Source: Flectonema sp. DT1601 (Eukaryota; Euglenozoa; Diplonemea; Diplonemida; Diplonemidae). From it: a stretch of DNA of 64,000 bases. The stretch lies in NCBI GenBank assembly GCA_964019425.1, contig OZ025799.1, forward strand, positions 1,054,001 to 1,118,000, in the 5' to 3' direction. The position numbers and the translations under genes were made by a program. This document shows positions 1-10,612 of the stretch, in pieces. The notes under the pieces are model-generated. The model was given only the letters and a program-made list of their open reading frames with translations. It searched no databases and had not been told where the DNA came from. Position 1 is the first letter of the stretch, and every line of letters starts with the position of its first letter.

Positions 1-1701
1 TCGCAGCAATCTTGAATGCTCTTGGAACTCGTGTTAAGGCATACATCCCTCAAATAGCTGGAAATATTAAATGGAGATTAACATACAAAGAACCTGCTGT
101 GAGACAACAAGCAGCAGACTTGGTTTCTAAAATATGTAACGTCATTAAAGCCTGCGATGAGGATGTCACTCTCGGTCACTTAGGTGTTGTTCTGTACGAG
201 TATTTAGGTATAGCTCCCCCCATCCCTTTTTTTTTTTTAATTCAGATCAACAGCCTATCTATTATTGCCGTGAGGCTTCCTACTAAAAGACAACAACAAC
301 AACAACAACAACAGGTGAGGAATACCCAGACGTATTAGGATCTATACTAGCAGGTATTAAGGGAATTGTTAACGTTATAGGAATGAATCGAATGACTCCT
401 CCGATAAAAGATTTGCTTCCGAAATTAACTCCAATTTTAGACAACAGACACGAGAAAGGTATGCATCTGATTTTTCTTTTTCTTCTCTCCCTTTCTTCGT
501 CACTCTCCGCGCTGTTTGTCTCTGGGCTCGCAGATGTCAAGCTTTTTTTTATGCGTTGTGTTCCATCCTTTTCGTGTGGGATGCGACCTGGTTTTTTTGT
601 TTCATTTTTGTGGCCTTGGAATCGCTGCTTTCGGGAGAAAAAAAAAAAAAAAAAAAAAAAACAGTTCAAGAAAATTGTATTGATTTAGTGGGTCGAATAG
701 CAGACAGAGCGTCTGAAGCTGTTCCTGCGAGAGAGTGGGCGAGGATATCTCAAAAATTGATTGATTTACTGAAGGCTCACAAAAAAGCAATTCGTAGAGC
801 AGCAGTCAACACCTTTGGATACATCGCTAAAGCTATTGGGCCTTTAGATGTCATGACCACGCTACTTAATAATTTAAAGGTTTGTTTATTAAGAAGTCTG
901 AAACACTTAAAAATCCGTTATCAAGATTTTAGTTACCATTCAACACACAAAACAGGTACTCGAACGACAACAACGAGTCTGTACCACCATCGCAATCGCT
1001 GTAGTGGCTGAAACATGTAACCCATTCACTGGTTTGTCTTTTTTCCCCTTAATTAGGTGTTTTAAAAAAAAAAAGAAAAAAAAAAAAAAACAAACAGTCA
1101 TCCCTGGACTAATGAACGAGTATCGAGTACCAGAGAAGAACGTTCAAAATGGTGTTCTGAAGGCTTTTTCATTCCTCTTTGAGTACATCGGAGAGTTGGG
1201 TAAAGATTATTGTAATTCAGTTATTCCGCTTTTGGAAGATGCTCTGATGGATAGAGACGTGATTCACAGACAGATAGCCTGCAATGTTGTTAGGCATATG
1301 GCTCTTGGTGTGGTTGGACTTGATTGTGAACCTGCTTTACTACATTTATTAAATTTTGTGTGGCCGAACGTCTTTGAATCACTCCCACATACGGTCAACT
1401 CCTGTGTTGAGGTATTATTTATTTCATTTTTTTTCTTATCTACAAAAAAAAATATTATCAACACAAAAAAAAATCACCACAGGCAATTGAGGCATGCAGA
1501 GTCTGCTTGGGTCCGAGTATCATAATGATGTACACTTTGCAGGGATTGTTTCATCCAGCGAGGGACGTTAGAGAAATCTATTGGAAAATATACAACAATA
1601 TTTATATAGGATGCCAAGACGCCTTAGTACCAGCACTACCTCGTCTTGAGGATGATAGCACCAACCACTACAGTATAACTGAGCTTGATACCTTTATCTA
1701 A
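1..1701 (+). CDS. SF3B1: Splicing factor 3B subunit 1 (SF3B1), 3' part, six exons
   Basis: This is the C-terminal HEAT-repeat part of SF3B1, the U2 snRNP subunit that clamps the branch-point helix. The spliced reading matches the human protein, as I remember it, nearly residue for residue: [121 protein letters not shown]. Codons start at base 3. The introns are GT-AG at 208-314, 459-664, 880-955, 1032-1097 and 1412-1482. All five restore the frame and fall where conserved sequence is interrupted. The stop is at 1699-1701. The gene is 5'-truncated by the window edge. The intron 3' ends are A/C-rich instead of pyrimidine-rich. Confidence 0.96.
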
Positions 1702-2088
1702 AGTTGGAAAAGAAAAAAAAAACAATTGTGAGTGGTTTTGGAAAAAAAAAAAAAAAAAAAATAATCATAAAATTATTGTGAGGTAATTCATACTTTAAAA
1801 GGGGTCCAAGTATGATTGTTATTTTGTTATAGGTTGTTTTTTTTTTTTTTTTTCCCCTTTCTTGTTTATTTAACAAGATTAAAAAAAAAAAATATTTTTT
1901 TACAATTGAACTGTGAGCACCGATCCATGAAAGTTATTACATTTTTCTTTTTATTTTACCTTCAGACAAGCTCTATGTGTCGGTCAGTCTTATGTATTTT
2001 ATTTCACGTGACCTTGTCAACAATCACGTTGTCGTACAACTTTATTTTATTCTTTTTACAGAAAAAAATAAATAAAATAAATGAACAC
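1702..2088. other. Intergenic, no gene seen
   Basis: A/T-rich spacer with several poly-A and poly-T runs. A pyrimidine-rich acceptor-like AG ends at 2061, 27 nt before the next start codon. Nothing coding is supported here. An open frame reaching upstream of 2089 is mostly Phe/Lys from homopolymers. Confidence 0.6.
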
Positions 2089-2451
2089 ATGAAGGTATCG
2101 GACTTAATAAGTACCTGCTATGGATTTATTGGTGTTTTTGTTGGATCGTTTTGCGTTGCTTTCCCGGGAGAGGCATCTCCGATGCTGAAGGGACGGCTAC
2201 CACGAAAACCATCTCGAACATCGGAAAGTGAAGAATTGATTACCTGTCTTATTGGTGTGCAGATTGCTAGTACGTCTTTTTTAGTTCTCTTGAGTAGATT
2301 TAAATTAATAACTAGAATAGGAAGAGGTGTTTGTATTGCTGGGATGTTATCTTTAGCCATGTCAGCTCTTTATAATATTTGGTTACCGAAAGACTGTTTT
2401 CGGAGACGACCATCCTTACCATCAACAGCAGCTTCTCGAGTTCCTCTTTAG
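2089..2451 (+). CDS. Small membrane protein, about 120 aa, three helices
   Basis: I do not recognise a family. The in-frame ATG at 2089 gives MKVSDLISTCYGF and about 120 residues. Three hydrophobic segments are visible: near residues 5-25 (CYGFIGVFVGSFCVAF), 50-72 (ITCLIGVQIASTSFLVLL) and 80-102 (GVCIAGMLSLAMSALYNIW). A short basic tail (CFRRRPS) follows. The loop between helices 1 and 2 is Pro/Arg/Ser-rich. I chose this start because the open frame upstream is homopolymer-coded and a TTTTTACAG acceptor ends at 2061. The product is probably a small organelle or endomembrane protein; its function is unknown. Confidence 0.65.
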   Translation: MKVSDLISTCYGFIGVFVGSFCVAFPGEASPMLKGRLPRKPSRTSESEELITCLIGVQIASTSFLVLLSRFKLITRIGRGVCIAGMLSLAMSALYNIWLPKDCFRRRPSLPSTAASRVPL

Positions 2452-2741
2452 TGGAACGTTTGTGGTGTTGTGTACTTATTCAAAGGTTTTTTAAAAATAA
2501 TTAAAAAAAAAAAAAAAAAGATTAAGAATTGATTAAAACTAAACGATTTCCTCAATCTGTCCTTTATAACAAAAAAAGAACATTCACAATCAAGGTAGTT
2601 GGTGTGTTATTGTATTCATATTTTATTGGAAAAGAAAAAAGGGAAAAAAAAAAAAAAATAATAAGATTAAACCTTTCCTTACCAACAGCTGAATGAGCGG
2701 GACGGGGGTGAGCGCACACTAATATAATAGAGAGAAATAAA

Positions 2742-4088
2742 ATGTTTTCGAAGATGCCGCCTTCCAGTATCAGTCAACTCAGGGCGGATACGGCGGTGGC
2801 GAGATCTATAAGTGCAATGAAAAGTAAGAGAGGAAGGACGGGAGACAGTTCGACATACAGAAGTGCTCGCCCTACTAATGTACAAAGTATTAACAGAAGT
2901 CGGTCTGCTCCACTGGGTGTCAGAGTAGGAACATCACAACTGTTTTCAGCACCAAGAAGAAAACCAGTTCAAGCACCAGGTGCACCAATGACGAGGAGTA
3001 AGTCTTTACCATACAGAAATGGATCAGGGTCGACAAATCCTGGATCAAGATTTTCGAAAAGTCACACCCACACATCAATGCCACCAACAGCAAAGTATAC
3101 ACCAACTAAACTGGAGTTAAATAAAATGAGAACAGAACACAGCATTGATAGAAGAACCATATCATCTAGTTACCCAATTGCTCCAAGTCCTGTTAGACTT
3201 GGTCCTATCCCAAAGTCACCTCGTGGAGATCTTTCCGCAAGAAGCAGCTACAAGGCTCCAAGGCAATCAGAGCCTCGGGCTTCTACTACTCCCAGAAAGG
3301 ATACTTCTGATTTGGAAAAAGAGATTGACTCTCTCCGACGGGAGTTGAATGCTGAACGGGAACACAGCAAAGCACTCGCACAACAAGCACGAGAGGCATC
3401 ATCATCGCTGGACGTTGAAAAGAAAACTTTAAAAGAAGAAAGATTACGATTTGAAGTTGCTAAAAAAAGATTAGAAGCCACAGCAACCCAATCGGTCGCT
3501 GACAGGGAAGAGATTCGTCGGAGGACTGCAACTGAAATATCAACTTTGAAATTAGAATTGGAAGTGGCGATTGTACGGGCAGACAGCACTGGAGAACTAT
3601 GCAAACAACAAGAAGAAACAATAAATATCTTAAAAGAGAGATTGAACAGTCTTCATATGCCTGTTGCATCTTCTCCAGTTCATAGGAAACCATCAGCTAC
3701 GAGAGTCTCATTTAATCCTGAAGTTGATATTAAGGAAATGAATAGTTTAAGTCCTGAGAAACAAATATCAAGTCCGGGATCTGATCAACTACCTCCACCT
3801 CCACCAGACAACTCTCCTCCGGTTGTAGATGCGGATTTACGAAGAGATCTAAAAGATATGTTTGATGAGTACGACTGTGAGTCAACAGGTCATCTATCAG
3901 AACAGAGGGTTCGTACTGCCTATGCTGCTATGGAGACTACTTTTGGTCTTCAGTCTCAAAGTATAACATTCGGTTCTGAAGATGGACATTACATCAACTT
4001 TACTGAATTTGTTAACATCATGTCTGTATTACCAACTCGATTAGCAACTGAAACAGCTCTCCTTGCTGAGAACAAAACTCAAAGCTAA
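2742..4088 (+). CDS. Basic coiled-coil protein with C-terminal EF-hand-like pair
   Basis: A 448-residue protein without introns. Residues 1-185 are low-complexity and Ser/Arg/Pro-rich (many SRS and RSxS patches), typical of a disordered microtubule-binding or cytoskeletal region. Residues about 190-305 form a long coiled coil with heptads of Leu (DLEKEIDSLRRELNAEREH through EETINILKERLNSL). After a proline-rich linker (LPPPPPDNSPP), residues about 365-440 look like two degenerate EF hands: FDEYDCESTGHLSEQRV and FGSEDGHYINFTEFVNIM. I infer a cytoskeletal or flagellar protein and know no ortholog by name. An acceptor-like CAACAG ends at 2688. Confidence 0.8.
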   Translation: MFSKMPPSSISQLRADTAVARSISAMKSKRGRTGDSSTYRSARPTNVQSINRSRSAPLGVRVGTSQLFSAPRRKPVQAPGAPMTRSKSLPYRNGSGSTNPGSRFSKSHTHTSMPPTAKYTPTKLELNKMRTEHSIDRRTISSSYPIAPSPVRLGPIPKSPRGDLSARSSYKAPRQSEPRASTTPRKDTSDLEKEIDSLRRELNAEREHSKALAQQAREASSSLDVEKKTLKEERLRFEVAKKRLEATATQSVADREEIRRRTATEISTLKLELEVAIVRADSTGELCKQQEETINILKERLNSLHMPVASSPVHRKPSATRVSFNPEVDIKEMNSLSPEKQISSPGSDQLPPPPPDNSPPVVDADLRRDLKDMFDEYDCESTGHLSEQRVRTAYAAMETTFGLQSQSITFGSEDGHYINFTEFVNIMSVLPTRLATETALLAENKTQS

Positions 4089-5749
4089 GTCTCATCCAAA
4101 TGGACTTCTTATATTTTTTTTGACACTTTTTTTTCTGTTATTTACTGTACGGCTTTTTATTGCCTTCTCTTTTTATTTATAGGACGAACTGTTTTCTTGG
4201 CTTCTGCTATGCTGTGTGGTTTCTACCGCATACCATTTTTTTTTTTTTTTTTTCCTTCTTTCTTTGATATTTTGTATCCTGACGGCCGCAGATATACTCG
4301 TCTTTCTGAGTTCGAAAAGGTTTCTTTTTTCTTCTTCTTTTTTTGCAGTTTAAAAGGGGCAGCACAAGTTAACCTCCTTTAGCTTTATCAGTTTCAAGTT
4401 ATAGCCGATTCCCTTTTTTTTTTTTTTGTGTCCAACAGTGTGACACAAAGTGGCATCGTTTAGTGCCACCGCTTAGATGAAAAATATTTTTTATCGTTGG
4501 TCAGCTGTAGTAGTCAGATATATATTTCTTTTCCCTTTCTTTTTCAGTTCGATTCTTAGAAACTTAGAATAATAAAAAAAAAAAAGAAACGACCAACTAT
4601 AAGACTTTTGTTTTGTTTGTGCGCAACCAGAGTACAAAAAAAAAAAAAAAATTAATAAAGGAATAAGTAAGTAAGTCAAAAAAAGAAAAAAAAAAAAAAA
4701 AAACTATTCAGATGAAGCCTTATATTTTGTTGATCGCAGACAGTATTACTGACACACGAAATAGATAACATGACCTAATTCATAATGGCTCTTAATCTGA
4801 ATTAGTTTCTTCCTCCGGCTTTGTCGGTGCAAAGAAAAAAAAAAAAAAAAAAAAAATCGCATTCTGCATAGCAAGAATCTGTTTGACTGTACTGCTAAGA
4901 TGATAATTGAGATTTTTTTTCTTCTTCTTTTTTAAATAATATTATGGCGTCTCACCCTCCCTGCCCCTCATCTATTTAGAAGTTAAAATCTGATAATCTG
5001 TTATTGAGTTGACATATAAAAATACATTACATGTTACGAAGGTACGAATCCATTTTGATATTTTTGCTCTTTTTCCATGAACCTCTGCTACTATCTGTAC
5101 GTTGATGTTTTTATTTATTTTTTTTTTTTTTTTGCGCATTATTTTGGATTTGGGATCTTCATATTTTGGGTTCCTCTGAGAGGGTCTGAGGGAGGTGTAT
5201 TTACGGAATCATGTAACTGGTGAGGACTAATTCAACGAAAACGGAAACGAATTTGATTTCCGACGACAGAATTGGTCAGGACCGGTTTTGAACACCTCCA
5301 ACGTACTACAGGACGTACTTGGTTCGTGAATCCCTATTTAATACTGTCAGTTGGCCTTTCTTTTTACATAGCAACCAGCTTTTGGAATATTCTAGTAGTT
5401 AGTTCCTGTCCTTTGATTGATCATTTTATAAGTTCATAAGTTTTGAATTGACTGTTACGATCCTGAACTATGTTTACGTAGCTATATAAGTTTTTATTTC
5501 AGTGTATGTAAGACTTCAGAAATAAAATAAAATCAATTTAATGAAAACTGACGATGATATCTGTGGGTTAATTCTTTTTATTTATTTATTTATTTATTTT
5601 TTTTTTTTTGGTCGGCAGTTTGTATGTTTATTTGTCTATAATAAGTGAGCAGAATGGGGAAAAAAAAAAAAAAAAAAACACACACACACAAAGGCTGTTT
5701 ACCTTATTTATTCGTTCAGACAAAAAAAAAGAATAAAACAAACAATAAA
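4089..5749. other. Intergenic, about 1.7 kb, repeats and A/T runs
   Basis: No coding region is supported. The stretch contains many A/T homopolymers, one MITE-like inverted-repeat element (listed at 4704-4805) and a short diverged copy of the repeat that reads CCTCCTTTAGCTTTATCAG near 4370, which recurs near 30330 and 37250. The acceptor for the next gene ends at 5719 (TTCGTTCAG). Confidence 0.6.
4704..4805 (+). mobile_element. MITE-like element, copy A (family M1)
   Basis: About 102 bp starting CTATTCAGAT and ending ATCTGAATTAG, so the ends are inverted repeats of each other. The interior has the family box near GATCGCAGACAGTATTACTG and the end box CTTAATCTGAATTAG. It is preceded by a poly-A run like most other copies. 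There is no coding capacity. This is the most diverged of the five copies I found. Confidence 0.6.
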
Positions 5750-6739
5750 ATGTCCAACCTCACAGCTGATCAAAAAAGCGATGCTTTAAAAAAACTTCGT
5801 TCAACTATCGACGAACGCTGGGCGACAACTTTAAACGCGGCTCAGTTAGCATGGTTAAACGACAAGTGTTTATTAAGATATCTTAGGGCAAGAAAATTTA
5901 ATGTAGAAAAAGCCCTGGAGATGCTAAAAAACACGATGAATTGGAGAACTGCAAACGCACCCGCGGCTATCACACACAAAGACGTTCTAAACATTGCGAA
6001 ACATAATTCTAACTACTTACACATGACTGATGATAAAGGATTACCTATTTGCTACATGAGGTTTGATCGTGATCCTGCTGGCTTTACCGACAAAGATAAG
6101 CTTCAGTACATAAAATTCACTCTTGAAGAAGCGAGTCGAATCATGAAATACAACGAAGACCGTTTTCCTGGTGTGGAAACAATTATTTATATAATTGACT
6201 TGAAGGGATTCTCACTTACAGCTCCTGGTGCCAACAGAGAAATAGCTGCCAAGTGGGGTGACATGCTTCAAAACCATTATCCTGAGAGACTAGGTAAGGC
6301 TTATCTTGTTAATTACCCAACAATATTCTCAGTATTCTGGGCAGCTGTGAAGTTATTTATTGACAGTGTTACAGCATCGAAAGTAAAATTTGTTTCTCAG
6401 AGAACTCCAGCAGCGCTCAGAACGTTTTTCACAGCAGAGGGTTTTAATCCTGCTTGGCTTGAGAAGGATTACGGCGGTGATTTAGAGCTACTCAGCAAAC
6501 CCAACTTTGTTGGACAGCGTACCTATGAACATGATCCTATGGTTGTAAAGTCTGAATCGACAACCGAAGCTACTCGAGAATCGCATTACACATACTTAAA
6601 GAAAGAGAAGAGGGATCGCGCTAAGCTCTCAGGAGTAAAAGGAAAAAAAGAAAAGAAGGAAAAGAAAGAAAAAAGAAACAAAGCCTCAACTGACGCCTCC
6701 GAAGACACCATCTCTTCTGTAAATGGAAGTGATGAGTAA
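5750..6739 (+). CDS. Sec14-like CRAL-TRIO lipid-transfer protein
   Basis: A 329-residue cytosolic lipid-transfer protein of the Sec14 superfamily, which exchanges phosphatidylinositol/phosphatidylcholine or similar lipids between membranes. Residues about 25-70 are the CRAL-TRIO N-terminal helices (CLLRYLRARKFNVEKALEML). Residues about 80-250 are the lipid-binding domain, with the typical IYIIDLKGFSL, YPERLGKAYLVNYPTIFSVFW and FNPAWLEKDYGGDLE signatures. The tail is unusually basic (KGKKEKKEKKEKRNK) followed by an acidic end, perhaps for membrane or RNA contact. I chose the start at 5750 (MSNLTADQ) because the upstream open frame is poly-Lys/Thr from homopolymers and an acceptor AG ends at 5719. 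No introns are needed. Confidence 0.93.
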   Translation: MSNLTADQKSDALKKLRSTIDERWATTLNAAQLAWLNDKCLLRYLRARKFNVEKALEMLKNTMNWRTANAPAAITHKDVLNIAKHNSNYLHMTDDKGLPICYMRFDRDPAGFTDKDKLQYIKFTLEEASRIMKYNEDRFPGVETIIYIIDLKGFSLTAPGANREIAAKWGDMLQNHYPERLGKAYLVNYPTIFSVFWAAVKLFIDSVTASKVKFVSQRTPAALRTFFTAEGFNPAWLEKDYGGDLELLSKPNFVGQRTYEHDPMVVKSESTTEATRESHYTYLKKEKRDRAKLSGVKGKKEKKEKKEKRNKASTDASEDTISSVNGSDE

Positions 6740-7379
6740 GTCAAAATTAACGTTCTATAAAAAAGTAAGATAAATAGAAGAGTGGAATGGTCCACTGATA
6801 ACACTGTTTGAGTGAATCTCTTGTTCTCATCGTGGATTTGTCGTGTTGCTTACGAAAAAAAAAAAAAAAAAAGAAGGGGAAACTAGATTATGTTCATCCT
6901 GTGGTATCTCTTTGATTCAATATGCAACTTGTGCAGTCTATGTCTGCTGTATTATTCTGTGTCTGAACTTGTCACACCCTTTGATTCAAGGCAAGTGTGG
7001 AACTTTAAAGTGTTCCTTGTTTTTTTCTTTCTCCTTTTTTTTTTTTGTCATTTTTCAATCAGATACTTCCCCCTCATTACGCCTACCAATATTTGCTCTG
7101 TAAACCTTTATCTGTCTTCCAAGGTGGATGGAGTAATTGTGGTAGGAGGCCTTGTTTTTTTGTTACATTTGTAGTTTCGTAAATCAGTAGATTTGTTTAT
7201 TGTTTTTCATTCCCTCCCTCCCGATAGTGATGTAATGTATACTTTACTATTGTTCACATGATATGTAAGCGTTCCTGTTGATCTGGTGAAAACTGGTTTA
7301 TCCATTATTATTATTATTTCTAACTGGAGACGCTTTATTATTATTTATTATTTCTTTTTTTGTTTTTGTTTTTAAACTT

Positions 7380-7490
7380 TTTATTCTGGGTGAAGTGGAC
7401 AGCTGGGAATTAATTCCTTCCAACCGAAAGCTATAAAAACAACCTCCGTGATTGAGTCTTCTACTGGTGTGGGTTTTCCTTCGAAAGACA
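7380..7490 (+). repeat. Dispersed repeat R3, single copy
   Basis: Contains CAGCTGGGAATTAATTCC followed by TTCCAACCGAAAGCTATAAA and CTCCGTGATTG, which recur at 28960 and 29253. The copies share TTATTCTGGGTGA upstream. The function is unknown and no coding capacity is seen. Confidence 0.6.
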
Positions 7491-7823
7491 GCTACAGGCT
7501 GTTGAAGTATATTTTTTTTTCTTATTTTTTATTTATAAAGTTTTTTTTTTTTTCAGTTTTTTCTGTCTTCAGTTGTCGTTTTGAAACTCGTCTAAATTCT
7601 GATCGCTATTAGCGTCTGTCTTCCAAAAGTACTTCTGTTTTTTTTTTTTTTTTTTTTTTTTTTTTTGTACCAAACCACAAATTATTTTAGAAGATTCCAA
7701 AGAGCTCTATAGTTACATTGGACGTTTCCTTCTTCATTTTGTCTTCTACATATCACCCGATACCAACATCACACATTGCTTGACTTAGAAAGATTTCGGT
7801 TTTTTTTCGTAAAGAGATGAAGG

Positions 7824-7862
<39 letters not shown>

Positions 7863-8119
7863 CATGGTAGATGGTGTTCTGAAAGACAACGTTTTCCACC
7901 ACTGGTGTTGTACGGAAAATAGGAGAACAATCAATTATCTGATTTTTAAAAAAAAATTTTTTTTTGAAAAAAATCGACAGAATTTGTTAGAATGTGGGTT
8001 CCGTAGTCTTTCTTGGTGACCACCAACTGTTTTAATAAAAAAACATAAATAAGCAACATGGGGGTAATTTAGTTTAATTCTTCTGTCTTGCTTCTTGTAA
8101 TTTTTTTTATATTGTGCCT

Positions 8120-8285
8120 ACAAAAAACTTACAAAAACAAAAACCCAAGTGTTCGATATAAAGAGCATTGTAGTGGGGTAATTTAGCCTATTTTCCTTTA
8201 CTAGGATTTTTGTATCGGTTCAAAACAAAACAATGTTGTTGAGTAAAAAGTGAAAATGGCCAATTTCTTTTTTTTGTTGGGGAAT
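8120..8285 (+). repeat. Diverged R2-like dispersed repeat
   Basis: Shares the order of short boxes with the R2 family: CCTACAAA near 8118, AAAGAGCATTGTAG near 8160, CTAGGATTTTTGTATCGGTT near 8201, GAGTAAAAAGTGAAAATGGCC near 8239. It is much more diverged than the copies at 28207 and 50778. Confidence 0.4.
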
Positions 8286-8876
8286 TCAAACCTGGAAATA
8301 GTTTTCAAAAGTTTGTTTTGGTTCTCGAATGTAGTTCCGTAGTCTTTTCTTAGTGACAACTTTTTTTTTTTAAATAAAAAAACAACATAAAAACTAGTCC
8401 GAAGTTGGTTATTTTTTGATTTTTCTGTCTGCTTCTTGTGATTTATTTAAGAATTCAAACCTAGAATTCGTTTTCAAGGTTCTGCTTGAGTATTAAATCC
8501 AGGCTCGTGTGGTCCTTTTCTACTACTTTTTTTAAAATATAAATTTAAGAACTAGTTTGGTGTAGTTAGTTGTTGGCTATTTTTATTCCCTTCTTCTTTC
8601 TAACGCGCATTGAGGAATCTCTTATGAGGCTGGTAATTAGTTTTATTAATTAAAAAAAAAAAAAAAAAATACATTCTCTTGACTTACCAGAAGGAAGCAT
8701 TAGCTCTGATACGTGTCCGATTGTCTATCGCTACAGAGCCACACATAGATAACAGTGTGAAATCTTCTTTAGTGTTGTTGTTTCTTCTTTCCACGCAATC
8801 ATTTGTGTATCATACCTCCTCATGTGTCAGGAACGATTGTTTTACGTGTACCTAATCTAAGAAGTGTTTGGTTAGT

Positions 8877-8918
<42 letters not shown>

Positions 8919-9051
8919 TGTTTCTCCAAATATACCCCCTACATTATTTCTCTCCGAAAAAAAAAAAAAAAAAAAACTCTATAAAGTTGGGGTATGAAAT
9001 GACATAATAGACAGTCCTCTAGTTCCTAATGTTGAGCACTTCATACCAACT

Positions 9052-9260
9052 AAAAGTCGTAACCAGGTTGCAGGTGACGCCTGCTAAAGGATTGTTACTA
9101 AGATCATCCCAGTCCCCCCAAGCTACCTCACGTAGTGGGATGACAATAATAACCCTTAGTGGATGTCTTGGCTCTGGGATGAAGGTCGCAGTTAAACCTG
9201 ATAATCAATTAAGATTTGGAGAAACATGAAACTGAAAGTGGCGCCCTGGCAACGGTACGT
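9052..9260 (+). pseudogene. Degenerate rDNA fragment: 18S 3' end, short ITS1, 5.8S
   Basis: From 9052 the sequence AAAAGTCGTAACCAGG, then GGTTGCAGGTGACGCCTGCT and AAAGGATTGTTAC, matches the 3' terminus of small-subunit rRNA (general form AAGTCGTAACAAGG...GGTGAACCTGC...GGATCATTA). After only about 50 nt, CCCTTAGTGGATGTCTTGGC and GGGATGAAGGTCGCAG match the start of 5.8S rRNA (GGATGTCTTGGCTC...GATGAAGAACGCAG). The rest (to TGAAAGTGGCGCCCTGG) resembles a compressed 5.8S 3' half, about 40 nt too short. I read it as a decayed, internally deleted rDNA insertion, not a working gene. It also shows that this is eukaryotic nuclear DNA. Confidence 0.6.
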
Positions 9261-9630
9261 ACTAATAGAAAAGAAGTAAGAGGGGGGGTGGGGAAAAAAT
9301 TGAAAAAAAAAAAAAAAAATCGCTGTATAGTAGTCATGTCATTCTAAGAAATGGGTTTACTCGTAAATTCCTAGTAGAGTCATACAAAAAAAAAAAAAAT
9401 CAAAATCAAAATCAAACATGTACACTAGAAGTGTATGTGTGTTATTTTTGTAGCTTTCTTTCCCACCCCCGTCTTCCTTTTTATTACGTCGCGGAGATGC
9501 ATCCTTGACACGAAGTAATGTAGATTCCTGTTTTCTTTTTGATTTTATTTTTAAAAAACCTTTCTTCCCTTCTATTTCTAACCTAAATAAATTAAAATAA
9601 TACACAATGTGTTGTGTAGAGTTAAAAAAA

Positions 9631-9740
9631 CTATTCAGATTAGCCTAATATTTTTGTTGAATCGCAGACCGAATCCTGCCGCACACGCGAGGGGAAATAA
9701 TCAAAGAACCATAAGAAATAACGGCTTTCAATCTGGATAG
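9631..9740 (+). mobile_element. MITE-like element, copy B (family M1)
   Basis: About 110 bp with ends CTATTCAGATT and ATCTGGATAG. Interior boxes GCAGACCGAATCCTG and ATAAGAAATAACGGCTTTCA match other copies. A poly-A run sits just before it. No open frame. Confidence 0.7.
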
Positions 9741-10002
9741 TTTAATCGAATAAAAGAAGAAACTTCTTAATGGAGGGAGTTCGTGCGGCAGTAACCTCAC
9801 CTTTGATCTTGGGTTCAGAATAATTTCATTGTTTGTTGTTAGTTGGCCGTTGTGAGAGGTTTTACTGCTGTATTTTATATTGGATTAATCCAAAACATGT
9901 CTTTGCTCACCTGAAGCTCTCTCTCTCTTTCTCTCTCTCTGCTTTCATAAGGTAACCTAGTGCTTGTAAATGTGCCGGTTTAAAAAAAAAAAAAAAAAAA
10001 AA

Positions 10003-10116
10003 CTTAGATTTCGTTGAACAGCCTGGATACTTTTTTGCTGAACGCAGACGGAATCCTGTCTCACGTGGGGGATAAGTTTTGTAACCATCAGAAATATCGG
10101 CTTTCAATCTGAATAG
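10003..10116 (+). mobile_element. MITE-like element, copy C (family M1)
   Basis: About 114 bp. The left end is diverged (CTTAGATT), the right end is intact (TTTCAATCTGAATAG). It has the family boxes GCAGACGGAATCCTGTCTCA and CAGAAATATCGGCTTTCAAT. It lies 263 bp downstream of copy B and again follows a poly-A run. Confidence 0.65.
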
Positions 10117-10493
10117 TTTTTTCTCCGACAACGTCGGTACAAAAAAAAGAAAAAGAAAAAGTAGAAATCCTGCTTGGTACGGTACGCTTAATAAATCTCT
10201 TCGCACAACTTTTTTTCATCTCTCTATTTTTTTTTTTTTTTTTTTTTTAAAATTATTTTTCTTTGGAAATCAAAGGAAAGTAATACGAACAGTTTTCTGT
10301 GAAACATTCTGTTGATCAATTTGTTACAATAGATGTCTTCATGCACGCGGGACCTTCTCACCTGCTGTTGGTCAATTCATAAGTAGGTCTGTTTTCTGAA
10401 TTCTATTTTAAAGTTATTTAATTCTGACAGCGGGATGGTTGAAAATTATAATGAAAAAAAACAATTGTTGTGATGACACAATTAATACTTCTA

Positions 10494-10527
<34 letters not shown>

Positions 10528-10612
10528 CTTTTAAAGGACACGTAAAGTAAACCATAGTCAGGTATAGATAGGTACAAAATAAATATAATTAACATTCTTT
10601 CTTTCAAGGAGC

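Larger units (their letters stand above)
6740..10612. other. Gene-poor stretch, about 3.9 kb
   Basis: No protein gene is supported; open frames here are homopolymer artefacts. It holds a copy of the R3 repeat (7380-7490), a diverged R2-like copy (8120-8285), a degenerate rDNA fragment (9052-9260), two M1 elements (9631-9740, 10003-10116), long A/T runs (for example 7824-7855 and 8880-8915) and CT microsatellites near 9917-9940 and 10501-10527. Confidence 0.6.

Noticed and set aside
5645-5749. N-terminal extension of the Sec14-like protein
   Set aside because: It is coded by A and CA runs, starts before a strong acceptor AG, and adds no family sequence.
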